A stretch of DNA of 64,000 bases from Chitinophaga flava (GCF_003308995.1 NZ_QFFJ01000002.1:496001-560000), one strand, 5' to 3'. Positions 44,899 to 55,217 are shown, counted from the stretch's first letter. The notes: generated by a model from the sequence alone, not told the origin. Made by a program: numbers and translations.

Positions 44899-45753
44899 AT
44901 GAAACTAAAGATCGCCATCCAGAAATCCGGCCGCCTGCACGATGATTCCATCAAATTGCTGAAGGAATGCGGCATCGACATTAACAATGGTGTTAACAAG
45001 CTTAAAACGGAAGCCAGCAACTTCCCGCTGGAAGTGTTTTTCCTCCGTGATGATGATATCCCGCAATATATTGAAGACGGGGTGGCGGATATTGGTATTG
45101 TAGGTGAAAACGTAGTGCTGGAAAAGAAAAAGCAGGTCAACATTGTAGAGAAGCTCGGCTTCGGAAAATGCCGCCTGTCCATGGCTGTGCCTAAAACCAT
45201 GGAATACAGTACAGTAAAGGATCTCGAAAACACCAGGATCGCCACCAGTTATCCTGTGATCGTGAATGAGTTCCTGCAGCGCAACGGCATCAAAGCTGAA
45301 ATTCACGAGATCAGCGGCTCCGTGGAAATAGCCCCCGGCATAGGCCTCGCTGATGCTATCTGCGACCTCGTAAGCAGCGGCTCCACTTTATTTATGAACG
45401 GCCTCAAGGAAGTGGAAACCGTACTGAAATCAGAAGCGGTGCTGGCCGCATGCCACAACCTCCAGCCGGAACAACAGATACTACTGGATAAATTGTTGTT
45501 CCGCATCCAGGCAGTGAAAAAAGCAAAGAATAATAAATATATCCTGCTCAACGCACCCAATGAAAAGCTGAATGATATTATCGGACTGCTGCCAGGTATG
45601 AAAAGCCCTACCGTACTGCCTCTGGCAGAACAGGGATGGAGCTCTGTTCACTCCGTGCTCAATGAAAATGATTTCTGGGATATCATCGAAAGTCTGAAAG
45701 CAGCCGGTGCACAAGGTATTCTTGTTGTGCCCATCGAAAAAATGGTGATCTAA
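44899..45753 (+). CDS. hisG: ATP phosphoribosyltransferase, long form
   Basis: 284 residues; first committed step of histidine synthesis, joining ATP and PRPP to phosphoribosyl-ATP. N-terminal catalytic lobes (KIAIQKSGRLHDDSIKLLKE, EDGVADIGIVGENV) and the PRPP loop region SGSVEIAPGIGLADAICDLVSSG are clear. The extra ~75 C-terminal residues (LPGMKSPTVLPL, WSSVHSVLNENDFWDIIE) are the regulatory domain of the hexameric long form, which permits feedback inhibition by histidine and makes HisZ unnecessary. It starts 14 bases after the attenuator terminator. Confidence 0.97.
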   Translation: MKLKIAIQKSGRLHDDSIKLLKECGIDINNGVNKLKTEASNFPLEVFFLRDDDIPQYIEDGVADIGIVGENVVLEKKKQVNIVEKLGFGKCRLSMAVPKTMEYSTVKDLENTRIATSYPVIVNEFLQRNGIKAEIHEISGSVEIAPGIGLADAICDLVSSGSTLFMNGLKEVETVLKSEAVLAACHNLQPEQQILLDKLLFRIQAVKKAKNNKYILLNAPNEKLNDIIGLLPGMKSPTVLPLAEQGWSSVHSVLNENDFWDIIESLKAAGAQGILVVPIEKMVI

Positions 45754-45764
45754 AAAAGTATAGG

Positions 45765-47027
45765 ATGCAAACAATAAAATTTCCCGATAAAAGCACCTGG
45801 AACACTTTGTTGCAGCGCCCTGTGATGGACACTTCTGCACTGGAAGCTAAAGTGGAAGCTATACTCAGCGATGTGCGCGACAAGGGTGACGAGGCCGTCA
45901 GAAAATATGCAGCTGAATTTGATAAGGTAACACTCACCGATCTGGAAGTGGCGCCAGCTGCCTTCGCTGCTGCAGAAGCAGCCCTGGACCCTGCCCTGAA
46001 AGCAGCCATCCGGCAGGCTGCAGCCAATATCACCACTTTCCACAAAGCTCAGCAGGAAAAAACACAGATCATCGAAACCATGCCAGGTGTGCAATGCTGG
46101 CGTAAACCAGTAGGCATCGAAAAAGTGGGACTGTATATTCCCGGTGGTTCTGCTCCGTTATTCTCTACCATCCTGATGCTCGGGATTCCAGCCACTATAG
46201 CAGGTTGTAAGGAAATAGTTCTTTGTACGCCGTCTCTGCACCCGGCCATTCTGTATACAGCACAGCTGGTAGGGATATCCAGGGTGTTTACAATAGGAGG
46301 GGTACAGGCTATCGGCGCCATGGCTTATGGTACAGCCACTGTGCCCCGCGTATACAAAATCTTTGGACCAGGCAATCAATACGTGACCTGCGCCAAACAG
46401 CTGGTCAACAAACGAGGCGTAGCCATCGATATGCCGGCAGGCCCTTCTGAAGTGGCCGTGCTCGCAGATGACAGCTGTGTACCCGATTTTGTGGCCGCCG
46501 ATCTGCTCTCACAGGCGGAACACGGACCAGATAGTCAGGTGGTGCTGGTAACCACCAGCGAAAAAGTGATCGCTGATGTGGAAAAAGCGCTGCAGACACA
46601 GCTGGACAGGCTGCCCCGCAAGTCTATCGCCACTGCTGCGCTCGATAACAGCAAAATGATCCTGGTGAAAGATATAGACACCGCCATGGACATGCTTAAT
46701 GCCTATGCGCCAGAGCACCTTATCCTGGCCTGCCGCAATGAGCTCGATGTGGCCGATAAGGTGGTCAACGCCGGATCAGTATTCCTGGGCAACTACACAC
46801 CGGAAAGTGCCGGTGACTATGCCTCCGGTACCAACCACACCCTGCCGACCAACGGTTATGCCAGCGCTTACAGTGGTGTATCTTTGGATAGCTTTGTGAA
46901 GAAAATCACTTTCCAGCAGATCAGTCTGCAGGGATTACAGCAGATCGGTCCTACTATTGAAGCCATGGCTGCTGCTGAAGGATTGGATGCTCACAAGAAT
47001 GCAGTGTCTGTAAGACTGAAACAATAA
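45765..47027 (+). CDS. hisD: Histidinol dehydrogenase
   Basis: 420-residue NAD- and zinc-dependent enzyme oxidising L-histidinol to L-histidine in two steps. Family signatures: YIPGGSAPLFSTILMLGIPA, IFGPGNQYVTCAKQLV, DMPAGPSEVAVLADDS, SQAEHGPDSQVVLVT with the zinc/catalytic Gln-His region, and the C-terminal SAGDYASGTNHTLPTNGYA. Length is typical. Starts 11 bases after hisG. Confidence 0.97.
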   Translation: MQTIKFPDKSTWNTLLQRPVMDTSALEAKVEAILSDVRDKGDEAVRKYAAEFDKVTLTDLEVAPAAFAAAEAALDPALKAAIRQAAANITTFHKAQQEKTQIIETMPGVQCWRKPVGIEKVGLYIPGGSAPLFSTILMLGIPATIAGCKEIVLCTPSLHPAILYTAQLVGISRVFTIGGVQAIGAMAYGTATVPRVYKIFGPGNQYVTCAKQLVNKRGVAIDMPAGPSEVAVLADDSCVPDFVAADLLSQAEHGPDSQVVLVTTSEKVIADVEKALQTQLDRLPRKSIATAALDNSKMILVKDIDTAMDMLNAYAPEHLILACRNELDVADKVVNAGSVFLGNYTPESAGDYASGTNHTLPTNGYASAYSGVSLDSFVKKITFQQISLQGLQQIGPTIEAMAAAEGLDAHKNAVSVRLKQ

Positions 47028-47054
47028 TAGTCAAATCAAAATATTACGTATCAA

Positions 47055-48131
47055 ATGTTTAATCTCGAATCCCTGCTCAGGGAAAATATAAAACGACTGG
47101 TACCTTATTCTTCCGCAAGAGATGAGTTTAAAGGAGAAGCTTCCGTTTTCCTGGATGCCAACGAAAACAGCTTCGGATCGCCGTTGCCGGTTAATTACAA
47201 CCGCTACCCCGATCCTATGCAGTGGCCGCTGAAATACAAGCTGGCAGATATCAAAGGAGTGCCACCGCAGAATATCTTCATCGGTAATGGTAGTGATGAA
47301 GCCATCGATGTGCTGTTTCGCGCTTTCTGCAACCCCGGCGGCATAGACAATGTAGTGCTCTGCCCGCCTACCTACGGCATGTACGAGGTGAGCGCCCACA
47401 TCAATGATGTGATCATCCGTAAGGTAAGCCTCACACCTGATTTTCAGCTGGATATAGAAGGACTGCAACAGGCCGTTGATGAAAATACCAAGCTGATTTT
47501 CATCTGTTCTCCTAACAATCCTACCGGCAACTCCATTCACCGCAGTGATATTGAACTGCTGCTGAACAACTTCGATGGTATCGTAGTAGTTGATGAAGCT
47601 TATATCAATTTCTCCCGTCAGAAAAGTTTCATCCAGGAGCTGACTGAATATCCCAACCTGGTAGTGCTGCAAACACTGTCAAAAGCCTGGGGCCTCGCCG
47701 GTTTACGCGTAGGGATGGCTTTTGCAGGAGAAGAGATCATTAATGTGTTTAACAAGGTGAAGCCACCGTACAACATCGGGCAGGCCACTCAGGAACTGGC
47801 ATTGCAGGCACTGGACAACGTAGCCAGGGTAAATGAATGGATACGCGAAATCGTGATCGAGCGCGACCTGCTCTCAGCGGGTCTGGAACAGCTGCCCATG
47901 GTACTGAAGGTATATCCCAGTGATGCCAACTTTGTGCTGGCTCAAACCACCGACGCCAAAGGCATCTACCATTTCCTTACTCAGCGCGGCATTGTGGTGC
48001 GCGACAGATCTAAAGTAGAACTGTGTATGGGTTGCCTCCGTATCACTGTAGGTACTCCGGCAGAAAATCTGCAACTGCTCGAAACATTAAAATCTTATAA
48101 TCCGAAAACAGAAACACCGGTATCCGCATGA
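47055..48131 (+). CDS. hisC: Histidinol-phosphate aminotransferase
   Basis: 358-residue fold-type I PLP enzyme converting imidazole-acetol phosphate to histidinol phosphate with glutamate. PLP lysine is Lys210 in [16 protein letters not shown]; other landmarks are [31 protein letters not shown] and VDEAYINFS. Its last four bases overlap the hisB start (ATGA), a sign of translational coupling. Confidence 0.97.
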   Translation: MFNLESLLRENIKRLVPYSSARDEFKGEASVFLDANENSFGSPLPVNYNRYPDPMQWPLKYKLADIKGVPPQNIFIGNGSDEAIDVLFRAFCNPGGIDNVVLCPPTYGMYEVSAHINDVIIRKVSLTPDFQLDIEGLQQAVDENTKLIFICSPNNPTGNSIHRSDIELLLNNFDGIVVVDEAYINFSRQKSFIQELTEYPNLVVLQTLSKAWGLAGLRVGMAFAGEEIINVFNKVKPPYNIGQATQELALQALDNVARVNEWIREIVIERDLLSAGLEQLPMVLKVYPSDANFVLAQTTDAKGIYHFLTQRGIVVRDRSKVELCMGCLRITVGTPAENLQLLETLKSYNPKTETPVSA

Positions 48132-49264
48132 AACGAGTGCTCTTCATAGACCGCGATGGTACCCTGATAAAGGAAGTACCGCCTACCTACCAGATCGACA
48201 GCCTGGAAAAAGTGGAGTTTTATCCTAAAGTATTTGTGAACATGGCCCGTATTGCAGCTGAGCTGGATTACGAACTGGTGATGGTCACCAACCAGGATGG
48301 CCTGGGTACTGATGCTTTTCCGGAAGATACTTTCTGGCCTGCACAGCAAATGATACTCAAAGCCTTTGAAAATGAAGGCGTGACGTTCAGCGAAATATTC
48401 ATCGACCGGACTTTTCCGGCAGAGAATGCTCCTACCCGTAAGCCTGGCACAGGCATGCTTACCCGCTTCTTTACAGGCGAGTACGATCTGGCTAACTCTT
48501 TCGTGATCGGTGACCGTATCACCGATGTGCAGCTGGCTAAAAACCTGGGCGCCAAAGCTATCTGGCTCAATGAAGGCAACGGCCTCGGCAATGCGGAAAT
48601 CAGCGACGATGCACAGGCACTGCAGTCAGTGATAGCGCTGGAGTCTACCGACTGGAACCGTATCTATGAATTCCTGAAACTGGGCCTCAGAACGGTAACG
48701 CATGTACGAAAAACAAATGAAACTGATATTACCATCCGGCTGAATCTTGATGGCAGTGGTAAGGCTAATATTCACACCGGTCTGGGTTTCTTCGATCATA
48801 TGCTTGATCAGATCGCGCGCCATGGCTCCATTGACCTTGATATCACCGCCAATGGCGACCTGCACATCGATGAGCACCATACAATAGAAGATACCGGTAT
48901 TGCGCTGGGAGAAGCTATTGCCAAGGGTTTGGGAGATAAACGCGGCATCGAAAGATATGGCTTCTGTTTGCCGATGGATGACTGTCTTGCACAGGTCGGC
49001 ATCGACTTCGGTGGTCGTAACTGGCTGGTATGGGAAGCGGAATTTAAAAGAGAAAAGATAGGGGAGATGCCTACCGAAATGTTCTTCCATTTCTTCAAAT
49101 CCTTCTCCGATGGAGCTAAAGCCAATCTCAATATCAAAGCAGAAGGACAAAATGAGCATCATAAAATAGAAGCGATCTTTAAATGTTTTGCCAAAGCGGT
49201 ACGGATGGCGGTAAAACGTAATCCATATAATATGCAGTTGCCAAGTACCAAAGGCTTATTATAG
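48128..49264 (+). CDS. hisB: Bifunctional histidinol-phosphatase / imidazoleglycerol-phosphate dehydratase
   Basis: 378 residues. N-terminal HAD phosphatase (about 1-165) with the DxD nucleophile motif FIDRDGTL, and C-terminal dehydratase (about 180-378) with the metal-binding [38 protein letters not shown] and [15 protein letters not shown]. It thus performs two non-adjacent steps of the pathway. The fused form is usual in enterobacteria and Bacteroidetes. It ends the proximal his block; the trp leader begins 65 bases later. Confidence 0.96.
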   Translation: MKRVLFIDRDGTLIKEVPPTYQIDSLEKVEFYPKVFVNMARIAAELDYELVMVTNQDGLGTDAFPEDTFWPAQQMILKAFENEGVTFSEIFIDRTFPAENAPTRKPGTGMLTRFFTGEYDLANSFVIGDRITDVQLAKNLGAKAIWLNEGNGLGNAEISDDAQALQSVIALESTDWNRIYEFLKLGLRTVTHVRKTNETDITIRLNLDGSGKANIHTGLGFFDHMLDQIARHGSIDLDITANGDLHIDEHHTIEDTGIALGEAIAKGLGDKRGIERYGFCLPMDDCLAQVGIDFGGRNWLVWEAEFKREKIGEMPTEMFFHFFKSFSDGAKANLNIKAEGQNEHHKIEAIFKCFAKAVRMAVKRNPYNMQLPSTKGLL

Positions 49265-49290
49265 GCGTGCCTTTGTGTGACAAAAAAAAA

Positions 49291-49322
49291 TTTGCATTTG
49301 TTGTAAAAAAGTTTCACTTTTG
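49291..49322 (+). promoter_or_regulatory. Candidate promoter of the trp leader
   Basis: TTTG at 49291-49294, a 20-base spacer and CACTTTTG at 49315-49322, one base off the TAnnTTTG consensus. As at the his leader, the -7 element ends only a few bases (7) before the leader ATG. Confidence 0.5.
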
Positions 49323-49329
49323 TCTCGCT

Positions 49330-49383
49330 ATGAAAAGTATCATGACAAATAAACATTGGTGGTGGCACGGAATCAATCCCTGA
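49330..49383 (+). CDS. trpL: Tryptophan operon leader peptide
   Basis: 17-residue frame with three consecutive Trp codons (codons 10-12, 49357-49365) and TGA at 49381-49383. Three adjacent UGG codons in a short frame before alternative hairpins and trpE are diagnostic of Trp attenuation. Confidence 0.9.
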   Translation: MKSIMTNKHWWWHGINP

Positions 49384-49475
49384 TCTGTGTTACAGTGCCA
49401 TGTTTCGTCTGAAATATAATTGGAAAGGCTCGCTGTTACACAGCGGGCCTTTCGGCTTTTTAGGCCCTTTTCTTT
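49363..49475 (+). promoter_or_regulatory. Tryptophan attenuator
   Basis: Segment 1 TGGCAC (49363-49368, third Trp codon plus His) pairs with GTGCCA (49395-49400). Segment 2 CTGTGTTACAG (49385-49395) can pair, with one mismatch, with CTGTTACACAG (49433-49443). That lies in the top of a 13-bp hairpin, AAAGGCTCGCTGT (49424-49436) with ACAGCGGGCCTTT (49440-49452, one wobble), followed by CGGCTTTTT: the probable terminator. A shorter alternative is GGGCCT (49445-49450) with AGGCCC (49462-49467) before TTTTCTTTT. Which stem terminates is uncertain. Confidence 0.8.
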
Positions 49476-49507
49476 TAACAAATGCAAACACCTTTACCCT
49501 GAATATT

Positions 49508-50920
49508 ATGCGTACCATTCAAGTAAAAACAAGATCCAAACAGATGCTGGCAGATATCTTCACGCCAGTGGGCATCTATCTGCGGTTACGTGACAAGTTT
49601 CCCGGCTCTATCCTCCTGGAAAGTACCGACTACCGCGCCAGCGACAACAGTTATTCTTATATCTGTATAAAACCCATCGCTGGTATTGAAGTCACCTCCA
49701 CCAGCCATTTTGAGTTCAAATACCCCAACCTGCCGGTAGAGAAAAAAGAACTGAAAGACACACAAAAAGTGCTGGAGGAACTGGAGAAATTCCTGGGCAA
49801 CTACACCTTCACCGGCAACCAACCGGTACCCATGGCCCAGAGCCTCTTTGGATACACCACTTTTGATGCAGTACAGTTCTTCGAAACAATAGAATTCAAT
49901 AAAAATAAAAAAGGCGGCAATGCTCCGATACCTTTGATGCGATACCGGTTTTACCAATATGTGATCGCCATCAATCACTTCAAGGATGAACTATTCCTTT
50001 GTGAAAACCAGGTAGAAGGCATAGACAGTGAGTTTGACCTGGTAGAATCACTGATCCGCCACAAAGATTCACCCGGCTATCCTTTCGCCACCGCAGGAGA
50101 AGAAACCAGTAACATGACCGACGCGGAATACATGCAAATGGTGGAACAAGGCAAACAACACTGTTTTCGCGGAGATGTCTTCCAGGTAGTACTCTCCAGG
50201 GCCTTCCAGCAATCTTTCACCGGCGATGAATTTAATGTGTACCGCGCCCTCCGCTCTATCAACCCCTCTCCTTATCTCTTCTTCTTCGATTACGGCGATT
50301 ATAAATTAATGGGTTCTTCTCCGGAAGCACAAATAGTGATTAAAGACGGTGTGGCCGCTATTCACCCGATAGCAGGTACTTTCCGACGTACCGGTGATGA
50401 TGCGCAGGATAAAGCACTGGCAGATAAACTGCTCCAGGACCCTAAAGAAAATGCAGAGCACGTGATGCTGGTAGATCTGGCCCGTAATGACCTCAGCAGA
50501 AATGCTACTGATGTGCAGGTGTCGACCTATCGCCAGGTACAGTATTATTCCCACGTGATCCATCTCGTGAGCGAAGTGATCGGTAAGGTAGATCCTAAAA
50601 CCAACCCATTCTCCCTGCTCGCTTCTTCTTTCCCGGCTGGTACGCTCTCCGGCGCACCTAAATATAGGGCCATGCAGATCATCGATGAGCTGGAACCCAC
50701 TGCCCGCGGCTTCTACGGCGGCTGTATCGGTGTGGTTGGTTTCAATGGTTACTTCAATCACGCTATCATGATCCGCTCCATGCTGAGCAAGATGAACACA
50801 CTTTACTACCAGGCCGGCGCCGGTGTGGTGGCCAAATCGGTAGCATCCTCCGAACTGGAAGAAGTAGGTAATAAACTCAATGCATTAAAACAAGCCATTC
50901 TGCTGGCACAAAAATTATGA
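49508..50920 (+). CDS. trpE: Anthranilate synthase component I
   Basis: 470-residue chorismate-binding enzyme making anthranilate with TrpG-supplied ammonia. The N-terminal LLES motif (ILLESTDYRASDNSYSYI) is the tryptophan feedback site. The catalytic C-terminal part has FQVVLSRAFQ, PSPYLFFFDYGDYKLMGSSP, HPIAGTFRRTGDD and GTLSGAPKYRAM. The ATG at 49508 was chosen; the frame extends upstream through the attenuator stems, which cannot be coding. First gene of the trp block. Confidence 0.96.
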   Translation: MRTIQVKTRSKQMLADIFTPVGIYLRLRDKFPGSILLESTDYRASDNSYSYICIKPIAGIEVTSTSHFEFKYPNLPVEKKELKDTQKVLEELEKFLGNYTFTGNQPVPMAQSLFGYTTFDAVQFFETIEFNKNKKGGNAPIPLMRYRFYQYVIAINHFKDELFLCENQVEGIDSEFDLVESLIRHKDSPGYPFATAGEETSNMTDAEYMQMVEQGKQHCFRGDVFQVVLSRAFQQSFTGDEFNVYRALRSINPSPYLFFFDYGDYKLMGSSPEAQIVIKDGVAAIHPIAGTFRRTGDDAQDKALADKLLQDPKENAEHVMLVDLARNDLSRNATDVQVSTYRQVQYYSHVIHLVSEVIGKVDPKTNPFSLLASSFPAGTLSGAPKYRAMQIIDELEPTARGFYGGCIGVVGFNGYFNHAIMIRSMLSKMNTLYYQAGAGVVAKSVASSELEEVGNKLNALKQAILLAQKL

Positions 50921-50921
50921 T

Positions 50922-51491
50922 ATGAACATCCTGGTTTTCGATAATTACGACTCATTTACATACAATCTCGTTCATCTGGTGGAGAAGCTGATCAACGGCA
51001 AGGTGACCGTTGTCCGCAACGATGAAATACCCCTGGAAAAAGTGAACGATTACGATAAGATCATTTTATCTCCCGGCCCTGGTATTCCGGAAGAAGCAGG
51101 CCTGCTGCTGCCGCTGATAAAGGAGTATGCGCCTACCAAATCCATCTTCGGTGTATGCCTCGGTTTACAGGCCATCGGTCAGGCTTTTGGCGGTTCTCTG
51201 ATCAATCTGAAGGAAGTGTACCACGGTGTGGCCACCAACGTAAAAATAGTATCCGATGCCGGCCGCATCTTTAATGGCCTGCCACGTGATATTCAGGCCG
51301 GCCGTTATCACTCCTGGGTGATCGACAAAGCAACCCTGCCGGCAGATCTCACCCTCACGGCAGAAGATGCAGAAGGTTATATCATGGCCCTGCAACATAA
51401 TAAGTACGATGTAAGCGGTGTGCAGTTTCACCCTGAAAGTGTACTCACTCCACTGGGAGAACAAATGCTGAAAAACTGGCTGGAATTATAG
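50922..51491 (+). CDS. trpG: Anthranilate synthase component II (glutamine amidotransferase)
   Basis: 189-residue class I amidotransferase with nucleophile Cys79 in GVCLGLQAIGQAFGG and the His/Glu of GVQFHPESVLT; it feeds ammonia to TrpE. It begins one base after the trpE stop. A dual role with PabB in folate synthesis is possible, as in other bacteria with a single amidotransferase, but not visible here. Confidence 0.95.
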   Translation: MNILVFDNYDSFTYNLVHLVEKLINGKVTVVRNDEIPLEKVNDYDKIILSPGPGIPEEAGLLLPLIKEYAPTKSIFGVCLGLQAIGQAFGGSLINLKEVYHGVATNVKIVSDAGRIFNGLPRDIQAGRYHSWVIDKATLPADLTLTAEDAEGYIMALQHNKYDVSGVQFHPESVLTPLGEQMLKNWLEL

Positions 51492-51542
51492 TCTCATCGC
51501 CATTTTTTTACTCCCATTGATCACTTTAAATACATCAGTCGT

Positions 51543-52535
51543 ATGAAAAAGATACTTAACTATCTGTTTGAACATAAAACATTCAGCCGCGAAGGCGCTA
51601 AAGATATTCTCATTAACATCTCCAAAGGCATGTACAACGAAAGCGAACTCGCTGCTTTCATGACCGTGTTCCTTATGCGCAGCATCACCATCGATGAGCT
51701 GCTGGGCTTCCGTGATGCCCTCCTGGAGCTGTGCATCCCTGTAAAACTCAATGGTTATGATGTCCTGGATATCGTAGGTACCGGCGGTGATGCAAAAAAT
51801 ACTTTTAATATTTCTACCTTGTCCTGCTTTATCGTGGCAGGCGCCGGTGGTAAAGTGGCTAAACACGGCAACTACGGCGTGTCTTCCATCAGCGGAGCTT
51901 CCAACCTCATGGAGCTGGTAGGCTACAAGTTTAAGGCAGACGATGCCAAACTGAGGACAGAGCTGGAAGAAGCCGGTCTGTGTTTCCTCCATGCGCCGCT
52001 GTTCCATCCGGCACTGAAAAATGTGGCCGGCATCCGTCGCGAACTGGGTATCCGCACATTCTTTAACATGCTCGGTCCGCTGGTAAACCCAGCCTTCGCC
52101 AAACATCAGCTGATAGGCGTATACAGCCTCGAAATGGCCCGTGTGTACAACTATCTGTTCCAGCAAACAGATAAAAAATATGTGATCGTACACAGCCTCG
52201 ACGGCTATGATGAAATATCACTGACTGCCGATACCAAGATTATCACCAACGCCGGTGAGCAGGACATGACACCTGAGCAACTGGGAAAACGTAAAGTACA
52301 TCCGGAAGATATCTATGGTGGCAACACCGTGGAAGAAGCCGCGAAGATCTTTATGAAGATACTGAAAGGAGAAGGCACCTGGGCGCAGAACTCCGTAGTA
52401 ATGGCCAATGCCGCTATGGGTCTGTACAGCCTCGATAAATACAACAGCTACGAAGATGCCTTCGCCGCTGCAGTAGAATCCCTGGAATCAGGTAATGCTC
52501 TTAAAGCATTTAAAAAATTGATTGAATTACAGTAA
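51543..52535 (+). CDS. trpD: Anthranilate phosphoribosyltransferase
   Basis: 330 residues; transfers phosphoribose from PRPP to anthranilate. Family motifs: GTGGDAKNTFNIST (PRPP loop), KHGNYGVSSISGASNLMELVG, FHPALKNVAGIRRELGIRT and FNMLGPLVNPA. Not fused to trpG, unlike enterobacteria. Confidence 0.96.
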   Translation: MKKILNYLFEHKTFSREGAKDILINISKGMYNESELAAFMTVFLMRSITIDELLGFRDALLELCIPVKLNGYDVLDIVGTGGDAKNTFNISTLSCFIVAGAGGKVAKHGNYGVSSISGASNLMELVGYKFKADDAKLRTELEEAGLCFLHAPLFHPALKNVAGIRRELGIRTFFNMLGPLVNPAFAKHQLIGVYSLEMARVYNYLFQQTDKKYVIVHSLDGYDEISLTADTKIITNAGEQDMTPEQLGKRKVHPEDIYGGNTVEEAAKIFMKILKGEGTWAQNSVVMANAAMGLYSLDKYNSYEDAFAAAVESLESGNALKAFKKLIELQ

Positions 52536-52539
52536 GCTG

Positions 52540-53340
52540 ATGAAAAATATTTTAGCAGAAATAGTTGCCCACAAACAGATAGAAGTAGCTGCCCGTAAAC
52601 TGCAACGCAGTGCGGAAGAACTGCAGCAGACATCTATGTTTGAACGCGAGCCCCTGTCGCTCCGCAGTTTCCTGCAGAACCCGGATAAAACCGGCATCAT
52701 AGCAGAATTCAAAAGACGTTCCCCATCCAAAGGACTCATCAACGGTGAAGCGACCGTTCAACAGGTGACCACGGCTTATACCCGTTATGGCGCCTCCGGA
52801 CTGTCAGTGCTCACAGATGAAAAATACTTCGGTGGCTCTTCAGATGACCTGCAACAGGCTCGCAGCTTTAATCAGATACCCATCCTGCGCAAGGATTTTG
52901 TGATCGATGAATACCAGATTCTCGAAGCAAAAGCCATCGGAGCTGATGTGATACTGCTGATCGCTGAATGTCTGGATGCCGCACAGGTAGCACACCTGGC
53001 GCAGTTTGCGCACAACCTCGGACTGGAAGTACTGTTGGAAGTGCACAGTGAATCACAGCTGGAAAAAGTAACCGCACATACGCATCTCGTAGGTGTCAAT
53101 AACCGCGACCTCGTGACGTTTAAGGTAGACTTTAACCGCTCCTGCGAACTGGCGCCCAAAATACCAGCAGACAAAATAAAAGTAGCAGAGAGCGGCATCA
53201 ACGACCCTGCTGCCATCGTAACACTCAAAGCCGCTGGCTTCCAGGGTTTCCTGATCGGTGAATATTTCATGAAACAGGAAGATCCGGCCCATGCTTTTGA
53301 AAATTTTGTGCAGACATTAAACGATTTGCAGGTTAAATAA
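52540..53340 (+). CDS. trpC: Indole-3-glycerol phosphate synthase
   Basis: 266-residue (beta/alpha)8 enzyme closing the indole ring. Motifs: IIAEFKRRSPSKG (catalytic Lys), LSVLTDEKYFGGS, LRKDFVIDEYQILEAKAIGAD, VGVNNRDLVTFKVD and VAESGI. ATG 52540 is four bases after the trpD stop; an in-frame TTG at 52522 inside trpD is less likely. Not fused to trpF. Confidence 0.96.
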   Translation: MKNILAEIVAHKQIEVAARKLQRSAEELQQTSMFEREPLSLRSFLQNPDKTGIIAEFKRRSPSKGLINGEATVQQVTTAYTRYGASGLSVLTDEKYFGGSSDDLQQARSFNQIPILRKDFVIDEYQILEAKAIGADVILLIAECLDAAQVAHLAQFAHNLGLEVLLEVHSESQLEKVTAHTHLVGVNNRDLVTFKVDFNRSCELAPKIPADKIKVAESGINDPAAIVTLKAAGFQGFLIGEYFMKQEDPAHAFENFVQTLNDLQVK

Positions 53341-53347
53341 TCACATC

Positions 53348-53980
53348 ATGCGTATTAAAGTTTGCGGTATCACAAGAGTCAACGACCTGCAGGGACTTGT
53401 AGCCAACCAGGTAGACTATGCCGGCTTTATCTTTTACGAACGGTCGCCCCGCTTCGCGGCGAGCAGGATAGATGCCCGCAGCGTCAGGGAAACTACCGGT
53501 ATCCGGAAAGTAGGCGTATTTGTGAATGCATCCGCCGAACAGATAAAACGTACCGTAACAGACTATGCCCTCGATATGGTACAGCTGCATGGTGATGAAA
53601 CACCTGAATTTTGCGCCACCATCCGGGAGATAGTGCCGGTCATTAAAGCATTTCGTATAGGCAAAAACGTTAACTGGGAAATGGAGCTGGCCGCCTTTGT
53701 GCCGGTAACGGATTATTTCCTTTTCGACACAGCCTCCGAAAAAGGCTATGGTGGCACAGGAGAGCGGTTCAACTGGGAGCTGCTGCAGCAGTATCCGTTT
53801 GATCATCCTTTCCTGCTGAGCGGCGGTATCGCTCCGGAAGATGCAGCCATCATCAGCACACTACAGTTACCAGCCCTGTTTGCAGTTGATATCAACAGCA
53901 AATTCGAAGAGGCCCCCGGTATTAAACAACTGGATAAGGTGAAGCAGTTTGTGGACGATGTGCGTCAGATAACTAAATAA
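53348..53980 (+). CDS. trpF: Phosphoribosylanthranilate isomerase
   Basis: 210-residue (beta/alpha)8 isomerase with the catalytic Cys in KVCGITR and the phosphate-binding LSGGIAPEDA and FAVDINSKFEEAPGIKQ segments. It performs the same Amadori chemistry as HisA, encoded in the same cluster. Starts seven bases after trpC. Confidence 0.95.
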   Translation: MRIKVCGITRVNDLQGLVANQVDYAGFIFYERSPRFAASRIDARSVRETTGIRKVGVFVNASAEQIKRTVTDYALDMVQLHGDETPEFCATIREIVPVIKAFRIGKNVNWEMELAAFVPVTDYFLFDTASEKGYGGTGERFNWELLQQYPFDHPFLLSGGIAPEDAAIISTLQLPALFAVDINSKFEEAPGIKQLDKVKQFVDDVRQITK

Positions 53981-54001
53981 TCAAATAAAAAAATATTAGT
54001 C

Positions 54002-55210
54002 ATGGACATTGCAATAGATACCAGCAAATCCAGATATCAGGTAGATAAGAATGGCTATTATGGCAGGTTCGGCGGTGCCTATATCCCTGAGATGCTGTTC
54101 CCCAACGTGGACGAACTGCAACGCAGATATATGGAAATACTCAGCGACCCATCCTTTCAGCAGGAGTTTGAAGCCCTGCTGCAGGACTATGTAGGCCGCC
54201 CTTCTCCACTGTATTTCGCCAAACGTTTATCTGAAAAATACAAGGCACAGATCTATCTCAAAAGAGAAGATTTAAACCATACCGGTGCCCATAAAGTAAA
54301 CAATACCATCGGACAGATTCTGCTGGCCAAACGACTGGGCAAAAAACGTATCATCGCCGAAACCGGCGCTGGTCAGCACGGCGTGGCCACCGCCACCGTG
54401 TGTGCGCTCATGGGACTGGAATGTGTGGTATATATGGGCAGCATCGATATCGAAAGACAGGCGCCCAACGTAGCTCGTATGAAAATGCTCGGTGCCACCG
54501 TAGTGCCGGCCACCAGCGGTAGCAAAACGCTGAAAGACGCCACCAACGAGGCTATCCGTGACTGGATCAACAACCCGGTGGATACACATTATATCCTGGG
54601 TACCGCCGCTGGCCCGCATCCTTATCCTGATATGGTGGCCCGCCTCCAGTCAGTGATCAGCGAAGAAATCAGAAAACAGCTGCTGGCCAAAACCGGCAAC
54701 GCCAACCCGGATTATGTAGTGGCTTGTATCGGTGGCGGTAGTAACGCTGCCGGCGCATTTTTCCATTACCTCGACGAAGAATCCGTAAAACTGGTAGCTG
54801 TAGAAGCCGGCGGAAAAGGCGTTCATAGCGGATTCTCTGCGGCCACCACACAGCTGGGCAAAATCGGTATCATCCACGCCAGCAAAACACTGCTGATGCA
54901 AACGGAAGACGGTCAGATTGTAGAGCCACACTCTATCTCCGCAGGCCTCGACTATCCCGGTATAGGACCCATGCACGCTCATCTGTATGAAACAGGACGT
55001 GCCAAGTTCCTCGATGCTACCGACGAAGAAGCCCTGGCCGCTGGTTATGAGCTGAGCAGACTGGAAGGTATCATCCCCGCCATGGAATCTGCCCACGCAC
55101 TGGCCAAACTGAAAGACCTGCCACTCAATCCCGATGATGTAGTAGTGGTATGCCTCTCCGGCCGCGGTGATAAAGACCTGGATACCTATATCCGTCACAT
55201 GAATAAATAA
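54002..55210 (+). CDS. trpB: Tryptophan synthase beta chain
   Basis: 402-residue PLP enzyme condensing indole and serine. PLP lysine Lys98 in [13 protein letters not shown], phosphate-binding GGGSNAAG, N-terminal [11 protein letters not shown] and C-terminal [11 protein letters not shown] are all present. Length matches the TrpB1 class that pairs with TrpA. Confidence 0.97.
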   Translation: MDIAIDTSKSRYQVDKNGYYGRFGGAYIPEMLFPNVDELQRRYMEILSDPSFQQEFEALLQDYVGRPSPLYFAKRLSEKYKAQIYLKREDLNHTGAHKVNNTIGQILLAKRLGKKRIIAETGAGQHGVATATVCALMGLECVVYMGSIDIERQAPNVARMKMLGATVVPATSGSKTLKDATNEAIRDWINNPVDTHYILGTAAGPHPYPDMVARLQSVISEEIRKQLLAKTGNANPDYVVACIGGGSNAAGAFFHYLDEESVKLVAVEAGGKGVHSGFSAATTQLGKIGIIHASKTLLMQTEDGQIVEPHSISAGLDYPGIGPMHAHLYETGRAKFLDATDEEALAAGYELSRLEGIIPAMESAHALAKLKDLPLNPDDVVVVCLSGRGDKDLDTYIRHMNK

Positions 55211-55217
55211 ATGGATT

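Noticed and set aside
49400..49507. Upstream extension of trpE
   Set aside because: The extra 36 codons lie in the attenuator hairpins; ATG 49508 gives a normal TrpE N-terminus.
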